Assembly: GCF_000282995.1 (NCBI RefSeq)
Contig: NZ_ALEE01000642.1
Span: forward strand, 1-6,240
From: Melaminivora alkalimesophila
GTDB lineage: Bacteria > Pseudomonadota > Gammaproteobacteria > Burkholderiales > Burkholderiaceae_C
Length of the DNA: 6,240 nucleotides
Direction of reading: 5' to 3'
The translations under genes were made by a program, and so were the position numbers. A model generated the notes under the pieces. The model saw only the letters and a list, made by a program, of their open reading frames with translations. It made no database searches and was not told the origin of the DNA. Of this stretch, positions 1 through 5,994 are shown piece after piece; position 1 is the stretch's first letter, and every line of letters begins with the position of its first letter.

Positions 1-40
1 CCAGTACGGCGGCCGCGACGGCAAGTTGGGTCAGCTTCAT
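1..40 (-). CDS. Start of a secreted protein, probable LivK-type substrate-binding protein (partial)
   Basis: Only the first 13 codons lie in the window, and the gene continues beyond position 1. They read MKLTQLAVAAAVL: a short basic start followed by an Ala/Leu/Val stretch, as at the beginning of a Sec signal peptide, so the product is probably exported to the periplasm. The start is supported by a strong Shine-Dalgarno sequence AAGGAGA at 54-48, seven bases before the ATG. It lies 53 bases downstream of livM in the same direction, in the place where Liv-type clusters usually carry the periplasmic binding protein (Peripla_BP_6 type). That identity comes from position and signal peptide only; the ligand-binding domain is not visible. 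A different exported protein cannot be excluded. Confidence 0.7.
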   Translation of the reverse strand, partial: MKLTQLAVAAAVL

Positions 41-47
41 GGCGTTG

Positions 48-54
48 TCTCCTT
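48..54 (-). promoter_or_regulatory. Strong ribosome binding site before the exported protein
   Basis: AAGGAGA on the minus strand, seven bases from the ATG at 40-38. It is the best Shine-Dalgarno match among the genes of this operon. That fits the usual need to make more of the periplasmic binding protein than of the membrane parts, although this dosage point is inference. Confidence 0.7.
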
Positions 55-93
55 GTGGTTGGGTGGTTGCGTAGCGCGGGAAGGAATCGGACA

Positions 94-1170
94 TCAGTGC
101 GGGAAGGGCCACACGCGCATCTTCTGCTTGCCGGTGGACCACAGCTTGGCCAGGCCGTGGGGTTCCACGATCAGGAACCACACGATCAGGGCGCCGAAGA
201 TCATGAACTCGGCGTGCGAGAGGCCGGCCGTGGAGATTTCCAAGCCGAACAGGGAGAACAGCGGCGGCAGCAGCTGGTTCAGCAGGATGGGCAGTACCAC
301 GATGAAGGCTGCGCCGAAGAAGCTGCCCATGATGGAGCCCAGGCCGCCGATGATGACCATGAACAGCAGGCGCAGCGAGACCTCCACCGAGAAGGCCGCC
401 GGCTCCCAGGCGCCCAGGTGCACGAAGGCCCACAGCGCGCCGGCCACGCCGATGATGAAGGAGCTGACCGCGAAGGCGGAGAGCTTGGCGTACATCGGCC
501 GGATGCCGATCACCGCAGCCGCCACGTCCATGTCGCGGATGGCCATCCACTCGCGGCCGATGGCGCCGCGCACCAGGTTCTTGGCCAGCAGGGCGATCAC
601 CACCAGCAGCGCCAGGCAGAACAGGTATTTGGACAGGGCGCTCTCCAGCGGCATGCCCAGCACCTGCAGCTGGCTCACCGAGACGGAGCCCGAGTCCGAG
701 TTGTTGGTGAACCACTTGATGCGCAGGAACATCCAGTCGCTGAAGAACTGGGCGGCCAGCGTGGCCACGGCGAGGTACAGGCCCTTGACGCGCAGGCTGG
801 GCAGCCCGAACAGGATGCCGAAGAAGGTGGCGCACAGGCCGCCCAGGATCAGCGCGGGGATGAGGGGCATGCCGGGGAAGCGCACGAAGAAGTTGAAGGC
901 CCCGTAGGCGCCCACCGCCATGAAGGCGCCCGAACCCAGCGAGATCTGCCCGCAGTAGCCCACCAGGATGTTCACGCCCAGGGCGGCCATGGACATGATG
1001 ACCAGCGGGATCAGGATGGCGCGGTACAGGTAGTCGCTGGCCAGCAGCGGCACCAGCACGAAGGCCGCTGCCAGCAGCACCAGCACCGCGATGCGGTCCT
1101 GGGCAATGGGGAAGATCTGCTGGTCGGCGCGGTAGCTCGTCTTGAACTGGCCGTTCTCACGATAAAACAT
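94..1170 (-). CDS. livM: LivM-type inner-membrane permease of a branched-chain amino acid/carboxylate ABC importer
   Basis: A 358-residue permease of the BPD_transp_2 (LivH/LivM) family, which forms half of the membrane channel of a HAAT-type ABC importer. The soluble N-terminus (about residues 1-25) is followed by many hydrophobic segments, for example around 27-44, 51-70, 104-122, 183-198, 232-251, 268-297 and 322-336. The family motif GYCGQISLGSGAFMAVGAY is at residues 71-89. A cytoplasmic EAA-like loop, GREWMAIRDMDVAAAVIGI, at 205-223 should dock on the ATPase. Length is normal for LivM. The start is supported by GAGGAG (1181-1176) just before the ATG. It sits 29 bases after livH. The tail after the last helix (about 341-358) is basic and aromatic (KQKMRVWPFPH) and probably cytoplasmic. 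Family assignment is firm; the symbol denotes the family, since the transported substrate is unknown and need not be an amino acid. Confidence 0.93.
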   Translation of the reverse strand: MFYRENGQFKTSYRADQQIFPIAQDRIAVLVLLAAAFVLVPLLASDYLYRAILIPLVIMSMAALGVNILVGYCGQISLGSGAFMAVGAYGAFNFFVRFPGMPLIPALILGGLCATFFGILFGLPSLRVKGLYLAVATLAAQFFSDWMFLRIKWFTNNSDSGSVSVSQLQVLGMPLESALSKYLFCLALLVVIALLAKNLVRGAIGREWMAIRDMDVAAAVIGIRPMYAKLSAFAVSSFIIGVAGALWAFVHLGAWEPAAFSVEVSLRLLFMVIIGGLGSIMGSFFGAAFIVVLPILLNQLLPPLFSLFGLEISTAGLSHAEFMIFGALIVWFLIVEPHGLAKLWSTGKQKMRVWPFPH

Positions 1171-1199
1171 GGAATCTCCTCAATCGTTGCGACGGCCTG

Positions 1200-2129
1200 T
1201 CACACGCGGTCAATGATTTTTTCCCCGAAGAGACCCTGGGGACGGAACAGCAGGAAGACGAGCGCCAGCACGTAGGCGAACCAGATCTCGATGCCTCCGC
1301 CCACGAACGGGCCCAGGTACACCTCCGAGAGCTTCTCCCCCACGCCGATGATCAGGCCGCCGATGATGGCGCCGGGCACCGAGGTCAGGCCGCCCAGGAT
1401 CACCACCGGCAGGGCGCGCAGCGCCACGGTGGTGAGCGAGAACTGCACGCCCAGCTTGGAGCCCCAGATCATCCCGGCCACCAGGGCCACGACGCCGGCC
1501 ACGCACCAGACGATGACCCAGATGCGGTTGAGCGGAATGCCGATGGACTGGGCGGCCTGGTGGTCGTCGGCCACGGCGCGCAGGGCTCGGCCGGTCTTGG
1601 TCTTCTGGAAGAAGATGCTCAGCAGCAGCACCAGCGTCGCGGCGATGCCGGCAGCGATCACGTCCTCCTTGTTCACCAGGACGCCGCCCTGGAACATGGA
1701 TTCGAACAGGAACACCGGATCCTTGGGCATGCCCACGTCGATCTTGTAGATGTCGCTGCCGAAAATCGTCTGGCCTACGCCTTCGAGGAAGTAGGTGATG
1801 CCCAGCGTGGCCATGAGCAGCGTCGCGCCTTCCTGGTTCACGAGATGGCGCAGCACCAGGCGTTCGATCAGCCAGGCCACGGCAAACATGAACACGCCCG
1901 CGATCACGAAGGCCGCGAGATTGGCCACGATGGCGTTGTCGATACCGGTCCACTTGGGGATCCACTCGGAGAAGCGCGCCATCGCCAGGGCTGCGAACAG
2001 CACCATGGCGCCCTGGGCGAAGTTGAAGACGCCCGAAGCCTTGAAGATCAGCACGAAGCCCAGGGCCACGAGCGAATACAGCATGCCGGCCATCAGGCCG
2101 CCGATCAATGTTTCAAGAAAGAATGCCAT
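1200..2129 (-). CDS. livH: LivH-type inner-membrane permease of the same ABC importer
   Basis: A 309-residue permease of the BPD_transp_2 family and the expected partner of LivM in the channel heterodimer. It opens with the LivH pattern: a hydrophobic first helix (about 5-30, GGLMAGMLYSLVALGFVLIF), then the conserved SGVFNFAQGAMVLFAA at 32-47. More membrane segments lie near 68-88, 103-122, 156-174, 202-222, 236-264 and 281-296. The EAA-like ATPase-docking loop TGRALRAVADDHQAAQSIGI is at 179-198. RPQGLFGEK near the C-terminus (296-304) is typical of the family. Length is normal. The start has a GGGAGA ribosome binding site at 2142-2137, seven bases upstream. It lies 16 bases after livG and 29 before livM, so the three are surely co-transcribed. 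Substrate specificity cannot be read from the permease. Confidence 0.93.
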   Translation of the reverse strand: MAFFLETLIGGLMAGMLYSLVALGFVLIFKASGVFNFAQGAMVLFAALAMARFSEWIPKWTGIDNAIVANLAAFVIAGVFMFAVAWLIERLVLRHLVNQEGATLLMATLGITYFLEGVGQTIFGSDIYKIDVGMPKDPVFLFESMFQGGVLVNKEDVIAAGIAATLVLLLSIFFQKTKTGRALRAVADDHQAAQSIGIPLNRIWVIVWCVAGVVALVAGMIWGSKLGVQFSLTTVALRALPVVILGGLTSVPGAIIGGLIIGVGEKLSEVYLGPFVGGGIEIWFAYVLALVFLLFRPQGLFGEKIIDRV

Positions 2130-2145
2130 TTGCTTGTCTCCCGCC

Positions 2146-2931
2146 TCAGTGGCTGGTGCCCAGGTAGGCGCGGATCACGTCTTCGTTGTTGCGGACTTCG
2201 TCCGGCGCGCCGTCGCCAATCTTCTTGCCGTAGTCCAGGACCACGACACGGTCGGAGATGTCCATCACCACGCCCATGTCGTGCTCGATCAGCACGATCG
2301 TGGTGCCGAACTCGTCGTTCACGTCGAGGATGAAGCGGCACATGTCCTGCTTCTCTTCCACGTTCATGCCGGCCATGGGTTCATCGAGCAGCAGCACCTG
2401 CGGCTCCATGGCCAGGGCGCGCCCTAAGTCCACGCGCTTTTGCAGGCCGTAGGGCAATTGGCCCACGGGGGTCTTGCGGTGCGCCTGGATCTCCAGGAAG
2501 TCGATGATGTGCTCGACGAACTCGCGGTGGCGGATTTCCTCTTTTTCCGCCGGGCCGATGCGCAGCGCCTGCAGGAACAGGTTGCTTTTGATCTTCAGGT
2601 TGCGCCCGGTCATGATGTTGTCGATCACGCTCATGCCCTTGAACAGCGCCAGGTTCTGGAAGGTGCGCGCCACCCCCATCTCCGCCACCTGGCGGCTGTT
2701 CATGTGCGAGAAGGTCTTGCCGCGGAAGGTGATCGAGCCTTCGGAAGGGGTGTAGACGCCGTTGATGCAGTTGAGCATCGAGCTCTTGCCGGCGCCGTTG
2801 GGGCCGATGATCGAGCGGATCTCGTGCTCGCGCACGTCGAACGAGATGTCCGTGAGCGCCTTCACGCCGCCAAAGCGCAGGCTGATGTTCTTGACGTCGA
2901 GGATGACGTCGCCGATTTTCTTGCTGGTCAT
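2146..2931 (-). CDS. livG: LivG-type ATP-binding subunit of the ABC importer
   Basis: A 261-residue cytoplasmic ABC ATPase that powers import through LivH/LivM. Visible motifs are Walker A GPNGAGKSS (43-51), Q-loop at Q92 (RTFQN), signature region LPYGLQKRVDLGRALA (159-174), Walker B VLLLDEPMAGM (179-189, with E184 as the catalytic base) and the H-loop histidine H217 in LIEHDM. LRFGGVKALTDISF (18-31), GVARTFQN and DEPMAGM are LivG rather than LivF hallmarks, and the C-terminal helix ends in VIRAYLG as usual. The signature reads LPYGLQ where LivG proteins commonly have LPYGQQ. I chose the ATG at 2931 because upstream in-frame codons run back toward the preceding gene and the domain begins right here; the ribosome site GAGGC (2946-2942) is weak. 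It follows the ligase gene by 23 bases. Start confidence is slightly lower than family confidence. Confidence 0.93.
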   Translation of the reverse strand: MTSKKIGDVILDVKNISLRFGGVKALTDISFDVREHEIRSIIGPNGAGKSSMLNCINGVYTPSEGSITFRGKTFSHMNSRQVAEMGVARTFQNLALFKGMSVIDNIMTGRNLKIKSNLFLQALRIGPAEKEEIRHREFVEHIIDFLEIQAHRKTPVGQLPYGLQKRVDLGRALAMEPQVLLLDEPMAGMNVEEKQDMCRFILDVNDEFGTTIVLIEHDMGVVMDISDRVVVLDYGKKIGDGAPDEVRNNEDVIRAYLGTSH

Positions 2932-2954
2932 GGGTGCACTTGCCTCGTGGGGCC

Positions 2955-4889
2955 TCAGGCGGCTGCCTGCGTGGCCGGGTAGGTCTTGGCGTCGACGATC
3001 TTCAGGGTGGCGCTGACGCTGCCGGTGCGTCCGTCCTCGAACTTGACCTGGGTCTCGATGAACTGCTCGGACCGGCCCGCATACAGCGCGTCGACCAGCA
3101 CGCCGTACTTGTCGGCGATGAAGCCGCGGCGCACCTTGCGCGTGCGCGTCAGCTCGTCGTCGTCCGGGTCGAGCTCCTTGTGCAGCACCAGGAAGCGCGC
3201 CACCTGGGTGTCGGCCATGCCCGGCTCGCTCGCCAGGTCGGCGTTCACCTTGGCAACGCACTCGGCCATCAGCTCCAGCACCTGGGGCTTGGAGGCGAGG
3301 TCCACGTAGCCACCGTAGGGAATGCCCTGGCGCTCGGCCCAGTTGCCCACGGCCTCGTAGTCGATGTTCAGGAAGGCGCAGACCCGGTCCCGGCCGTTGC
3401 CGAAGCACACGGCTTCCTTGATGTGCGGGAAGAACTTGAGCTTGTTCTCGATGTAGTTGGGCGCGAACATGGCGCCGCTGGCCATCTTGCCCACGTCCTT
3501 GGCGCGGTCGATGATGCGCAGCTGCCCCTGCGCGTCGATCAGGCCGGCGTCGCCGGTCTTGAAGTAGCCGTTCTCGTCGAACACCTCGGCGGTGGCGTCG
3601 GGGCGCTTGTAGTATTCCTTGAGCAGCGACACGCCCTTGACCAGCACTTCGCCGCTGTCGGCGATCTTCAGCTCGATCCCCGGCGCGGCCTGGCCGACGC
3701 TGGCCAGCTCCACCTGCCCGTCGCGCTGCAGGCAGACATAGGCGCAGGTCTCGGTCTGGCCATAGAGCTGCTTGAGGTTGATGCCGATCGAGCGAAAGAA
3801 GCGAAACAGGTCCGGCCCGATGGCCGCGCCCGCCGTGTAGGCCACGCGGATGCGCGACAGGCCCATGACGTTGCGCAGCGGCCCATAGATGGCCAGGTCC
3901 GCCAGCTTGTACTTGAGGCGGTCGAGCGCGCCGACCGGCTTGCCGTCCAGGATGTCGGAGCCGACGCGGCGCGCCAGCTGCATGCACTGGTCGAACAGCC
4001 AGCGCTTCGGGCGCGCGGCGTCTTCCATGCGGATCGACACCGAGGTCAGCATGCCCTCGAAGATGCGCGGCGGCGCGAAGTAGTAGCTCGGCCCGATCTC
4101 GCGCATGTCGATGGCCACCGTGCCCGCCGATTCCGGGCAATTGATGGTGAAGCCCGCCACGACCCACTGGGCAAAGGAAAACAGGTGGTCGCCCACCCAG
4201 GCCGGCGGCAGGTACGACAGCACGTCGTCCTGCGGGCCCAGGCGGTCCACCTCGATGCCGCCCTGGGCGGAGCCGATGAAGGCCGCGTGCGTCAGGCACA
4301 CGCCCTTGGGCTTGCCGGTGGTGCCGGAGGTGTAGAGGATGACGGAGACGTCGTCCGGCTGGACGCTGGCGAGCATGGACTCCCACACGCCCGGGTTGGC
4401 GCGGTCCCATTCGGCGCCGCGCGCGACCAGCTGGGCGGTGCTGATCAGGCCCGGCTGGTCGTAGTTGCGCAGCCCGCGCGGGTCGTCGTAGATGATGTGG
4501 CGGATGCCGGGCACGCTCTCGCGCACTTCCAGCAGCTTGTCCACCTGCTCCTGGTTCTCGGCGAAGGCGAAGTGGACGTCGGCGTCCTGGATGACGAAGG
4601 CCATTTCGGCGGCGACCGCGTCCTGGTACAGCGGAATCGGCACGCCGCCCACGCTCTGCACCGCCAGGAAACCCATGTAGACATGGGGCCGGTTGTCGCT
4701 GATCAGGGCCAGGTTCTGCCCGCGCGCGAAACCGAGCGACAGCAGCCCACAGGCCATGTGGCGCACCTCGGTGGCGGCGGCCTGCCAGGACCAGGTCTGC
4801 CAGATGCCGTATTCCTTCTCGCGCAGGGCCGGCGCGTCGGGGCGCTCGCTCGCCTGGCGCAGCAGCAGGTGGGGGAATGTGCTTTTCAT
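2955..4889 (-). CDS. AMP-forming acyl-CoA synthetase (long-chain fatty acid-CoA ligase type)
   Basis: A 644-residue member of the ANL superfamily (AMP-binding enzymes). It should join a carboxylic acid to coenzyme A using ATP, through an acyl-adenylate. Visible core motifs are the ATP-binding P-loop YTSGTTGKPKG (186-196), a VAYTAGAAIGPDLFRFF block (349-365), YGQTE (376-380), TGD (445-447), IIDRAKD with the hinge-region Arg (459-465), and a C-terminal ELTRTRKVRRGF (579-590) in which K585 sits where the adenylation lysine is expected. Overall length and the FAPPRIFEGM and NYIENKLKFF blocks resemble long-chain or FadD15-like ligases rather than short acetyl-CoA synthetases. No signal peptide or membrane helix is evident. 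The start at 4889 has GAGGAG five bases upstream; in-frame ATGs further up, such as 4994, lack this. It is the first gene of the operon, 23 bases before livG, which suggests the imported compound is a carboxylic acid. The acyl substrate is not deducible from sequence. Confidence 0.92.
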   Translation of the reverse strand: MKSTFPHLLLRQASERPDAPALREKEYGIWQTWSWQAAATEVRHMACGLLSLGFARGQNLALISDNRPHVYMGFLAVQSVGGVPIPLYQDAVAAEMAFVIQDADVHFAFAENQEQVDKLLEVRESVPGIRHIIYDDPRGLRNYDQPGLISTAQLVARGAEWDRANPGVWESMLASVQPDDVSVILYTSGTTGKPKGVCLTHAAFIGSAQGGIEVDRLGPQDDVLSYLPPAWVGDHLFSFAQWVVAGFTINCPESAGTVAIDMREIGPSYYFAPPRIFEGMLTSVSIRMEDAARPKRWLFDQCMQLARRVGSDILDGKPVGALDRLKYKLADLAIYGPLRNVMGLSRIRVAYTAGAAIGPDLFRFFRSIGINLKQLYGQTETCAYVCLQRDGQVELASVGQAAPGIELKIADSGEVLVKGVSLLKEYYKRPDATAEVFDENGYFKTGDAGLIDAQGQLRIIDRAKDVGKMASGAMFAPNYIENKLKFFPHIKEAVCFGNGRDRVCAFLNIDYEAVGNWAERQGIPYGGYVDLASKPQVLELMAECVAKVNADLASEPGMADTQVARFLVLHKELDPDDDELTRTRKVRRGFIADKYGVLVDALYAGRSEQFIETQVKFEDGRTGSVSATLKIVDAKTYPATQAAA

Positions 4890-4894
4890 TCCGA

Positions 4895-4900
4895 CTCCTC
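4895..4900 (-). promoter_or_regulatory. Ribosome binding site that fixes the ligase start
   Basis: GAGGAG on the minus strand, five bases before the ATG at 4889-4887. The frame stays open upstream for at least 35 more codons, with ATGs at 4994-4992 and in between, but those have no comparable Shine-Dalgarno sequence, and the family's conserved N-terminus begins soon after 4889. This site therefore decides the start. Confidence 0.75.
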
Positions 4901-4984
4901 GGGGTTCGTGGATCGGCAGCCCGGCTTCGCGTGCGATGCGCGGGCCGTCTGGCTGCATGTTTGAAACGAATGGTAGAAGCGTGT

Positions 4985-5014
4985 TTGACGTCATATAGTC
5001 TTTGTGACGACAAT
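4985..5014 (+). promoter_or_regulatory. Candidate sigma-70 promoter for the Crp/Fnr regulator
   Basis: TTGACG at 4985-4990 matches the -35 consensus at five of six bases. After an 18-base spacer, GACAAT at 5009-5014 matches the -10 consensus at four of six. The same GACAAT box precedes the pseudouridine synthase gene at 5982-5987. Transcription would start near 5021, inside the repeat cluster, so a protein bound there could block or tune the regulator's own promoter. The assignment rests on pattern matching only. Confidence 0.4.
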
Positions 5015-5050
5015 CTCGGGGTTTGTCCTCAGGGGTCAAACCCTTAGGGG
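5013..5050. repeat. Candidate operator: inverted repeat and repeated CCTNAGG palindromes
   Basis: Two overlapping patterns are visible. First, GGGTTTG (5019-5025) and CAAACCC (5037-5043) form a perfect 7-base inverted repeat with an 11-base spacer. Second, read on the minus strand, CCCCTAAGG (5050-5042) and CCCCTGAGG (5035-5027) are direct repeats 15 bases apart, with a more degenerate third copy, CCCCGAGAT, at 5021-5013. Each of the first two contains a short palindrome CCTNAGG, centred on 5045 and 5030. Placed between divergent genes next to a DNA-binding regulator, this is likely an operator. It is not the classic CRP (TGTGA-N6-TCACA) or FNR (TTGAT-N4-ATCAA) site. Which pattern is the true binding unit is unknown. 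Confidence 0.5.
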
Positions 5051-5153
5051 CCCTCCCGGGCCGTGTCCGGGCGTGCAGCCGCCTGGCCGCAGCCCGGGCA
5101 TCGTGGTATTCCCGCAGGCCGCAGCGCCCGGTTTGGCGGCAAGCTCGCGTCCC

Positions 5154-5954
5154 ATGAGCCACGACGCTTCCCTGCACCAGCGCCGCCGCCCCCCCACCGC
5201 CGCCGAGCTGGCCGGCATTCCCTGGCTGGCGCAGCTGCAGCCGGCCGAGCGCGAGCGGGCGGCGGCCGCGCTCGTGGTGGGCGATGCCCGAGCCGGCGAC
5301 TACGTGTGTCGCGTGGGCCGCCCGGTGACCTACTGGTTCGGTGTGGTGGAGGGGCTGCTCAAGATGAGCACCGACAACGCCGACGGGCTGACCATGACCT
5401 TCACCGGCGTGCCGCCCGGCGGCTGGTTCGGAGAAGGCACGGCGGTCAAGCGCGAGCCCTACCGCTACAACATCCAGGCGCTGCGCAAGAGCGTGGTGGC
5501 GGGCCTGCCGATCGACACCTTCCACTGGCTGCTGGACCACTCCATCGGCTTCAACCGCTTCATCATGAACCAGCTCAACGAACGGCTGGGGCAGTTCATC
5601 GGCGCGCGCGAGATCGACCGGCTGGGCCGTCCGGATCTGCGGGTGGCGCGCAGCCTGGCGGCACTGTTCAATCCGGTGCTCTATCCGGGATTGGGCGATG
5701 TGCTGCGCATCACGCAGCAGGAGCTCGCCTACCTCGTGGGGCTGTCGCGCCAGCGGGTGAACGAGGCGCTGGCCTTCCTGGAGGCGCAGGGCGCCATCCG
5801 CGTGGAGTACGGGGGCCTGCGCGTGCTGGATCTGCAGGCCCTGCGCACCAGCCTCTTTCCGCACGAGGGCGCCGCCGGCCCCGGGCGGGGGCGCAAGCGG
5901 CGCAAGGCGGATGGGGCGCTGCCTGCGCACCGCGAGCCGGCCGCCCTGATCTGA
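5154..5954 (+). CDS. Crp/Fnr-family transcriptional regulator
   Basis: A 266-residue cytoplasmic DNA-binding protein. Residues about 33-125 form the cyclic-nucleotide-binding-like beta-roll, with the pocket segment GGWFGEGTAVKREPYRYN (89-106). About 127-158 is the long dimer helix, and 182-227 is the winged helix-turn-helix (LRITQQELAYLVGLSRQRVNEALAFLEAQGAI). It has only one cysteine (C52), so an FNR-type iron-sulphur cluster is excluded. A gap-free alignment to CRP keeps an Arg (R104) at the cAMP-phosphate position but replaces the next Ser by Tyr, so cAMP binding is doubtful. The recognition helix reads S-R-Q-R-V-N-E instead of CRP's S-R-E-T-V-G-R. The C-terminal tail (240-266) is extra, basic and Gly/Arg-rich. 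I chose ATG 5154 because the frame upstream to 5004 encodes only low-complexity Gly/Pro/Ala sequence; the ribosome site is weak, so the start is moderately sure. It is divergent from the ligase-transporter operon and probably controls it. Confidence 0.9.
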   Translation: MSHDASLHQRRRPPTAAELAGIPWLAQLQPAERERAAAALVVGDARAGDYVCRVGRPVTYWFGVVEGLLKMSTDNADGLTMTFTGVPPGGWFGEGTAVKREPYRYNIQALRKSVVAGLPIDTFHWLLDHSIGFNRFIMNQLNERLGQFIGAREIDRLGRPDLRVARSLAALFNPVLYPGLGDVLRITQQELAYLVGLSRQRVNEALAFLEAQGAIRVEYGGLRVLDLQALRTSLFPHEGAAGPGRGRKRRKADGALPAHREPAALI

Positions 5955-5960
5955 GCGGCG

Positions 5961-5979
5961 GCGGCCCGGCGTCGGCCGC
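5961..5979. other. Small GC-only hairpin between the regulator and the next gene
   Basis: GCGGCC (5961-5966) and GGCCGC (5974-5979) can pair into a six-base stem with a seven-base loop, just after the regulator stop codon. There is no T-run after it, so it is not a convincing intrinsic terminator. It might slow polymerase or be a chance product of the high GC content. Confidence 0.25.
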
Positions 5980-5981
5980 GC

Positions 5982-5987
5982 GACAAT
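5982..5987 (+). promoter_or_regulatory. Candidate -10 box of the pseudouridine synthase gene, implying a leaderless mRNA
   Basis: GACAAT (5982-5987) resembles the -10 consensus and ends seven bases before the ATG at 5995. Normal initiation distance would place the first transcribed base on or next to the A of the start codon. No Shine-Dalgarno sequence is visible in front of the ATG, which agrees with leaderless translation. No clear -35 box is seen upstream in the G/C-rich DNA. Confidence 0.45.
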
Positions 5988-5994
5988 AGTGCGC

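Larger units (their letters stand above)
4890..5153. promoter_or_regulatory. Divergent intergenic control region between the ligase operon and the regulator gene
   Basis: This 264-base stretch contains no convincing gene and must hold the promoters for both directions. The part from about 4960 to 5015 is clearly richer in A/T than the surroundings (ttgaaacgaa, tcatatagtc, tttgtgacga), as promoters in high-GC genomes often are. Notable elements are a TGACGTCA palindrome at 4986-4993, the A/T-rich TATAGT at 4994-4999 (TATATG reading the other way, 4997-4992), and the repeat cluster at 5013-5050 listed separately. From about 5051 to 5150 the DNA is G/C-rich, with a small perfect hairpin GGCCC-tccc-GGGCC at 5049-5062, and would be the leader of the regulator transcript. 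On the minus strand no good -35 stands at proper distance from TATATG, which fits an activator-dependent promoter, but this is inference. Confidence 0.6.

Noticed and set aside
55..1275. A 406-codon open frame on the plus strand opposite livM
   Set aside because: The product is a His/Gln/Gly/Asp-rich low-complexity string typical of a shadow frame, and the minus strand holds an intact permease.
2934..4964. A 676-codon open frame on the plus strand opposite the ligase gene
   Set aside because: It is the antisense shadow of the ligase coding sequence in high-GC DNA. Its translation is dominated by His, Gln, Ala, Val, Gly and Asp in low-complexity runs with no domain, while the opposite strand encodes complete ANL motifs.
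4890..4994. Alternative ligase start at 4994 adding 35 residues
   Set aside because: There is no good ribosome site, the ATG lies inside the probable promoter (TATATG), and the added residues do not resemble the family's N-terminus.
2932..5013. Apparent fusion of the ligase region and LivG in one 955-residue frame
   Set aside because: The upstream part of that frame is an Arg/Pro/Gly-rich out-of-frame reading of the ligase gene. The true ligase frame has its own stop at 2955, and LivG starts at 2931, so there is no fusion.
5004..5153. Fifty-codon N-terminal extension of the Crp/Fnr regulator
   Set aside because: It would encode Gly/Pro-rich sequence across the repeat cluster and promoter region; the domain begins well after ATG 5154.
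5961..5979. Intrinsic terminator after the regulator gene
   Set aside because: The stem is only six base pairs and no T-run follows.
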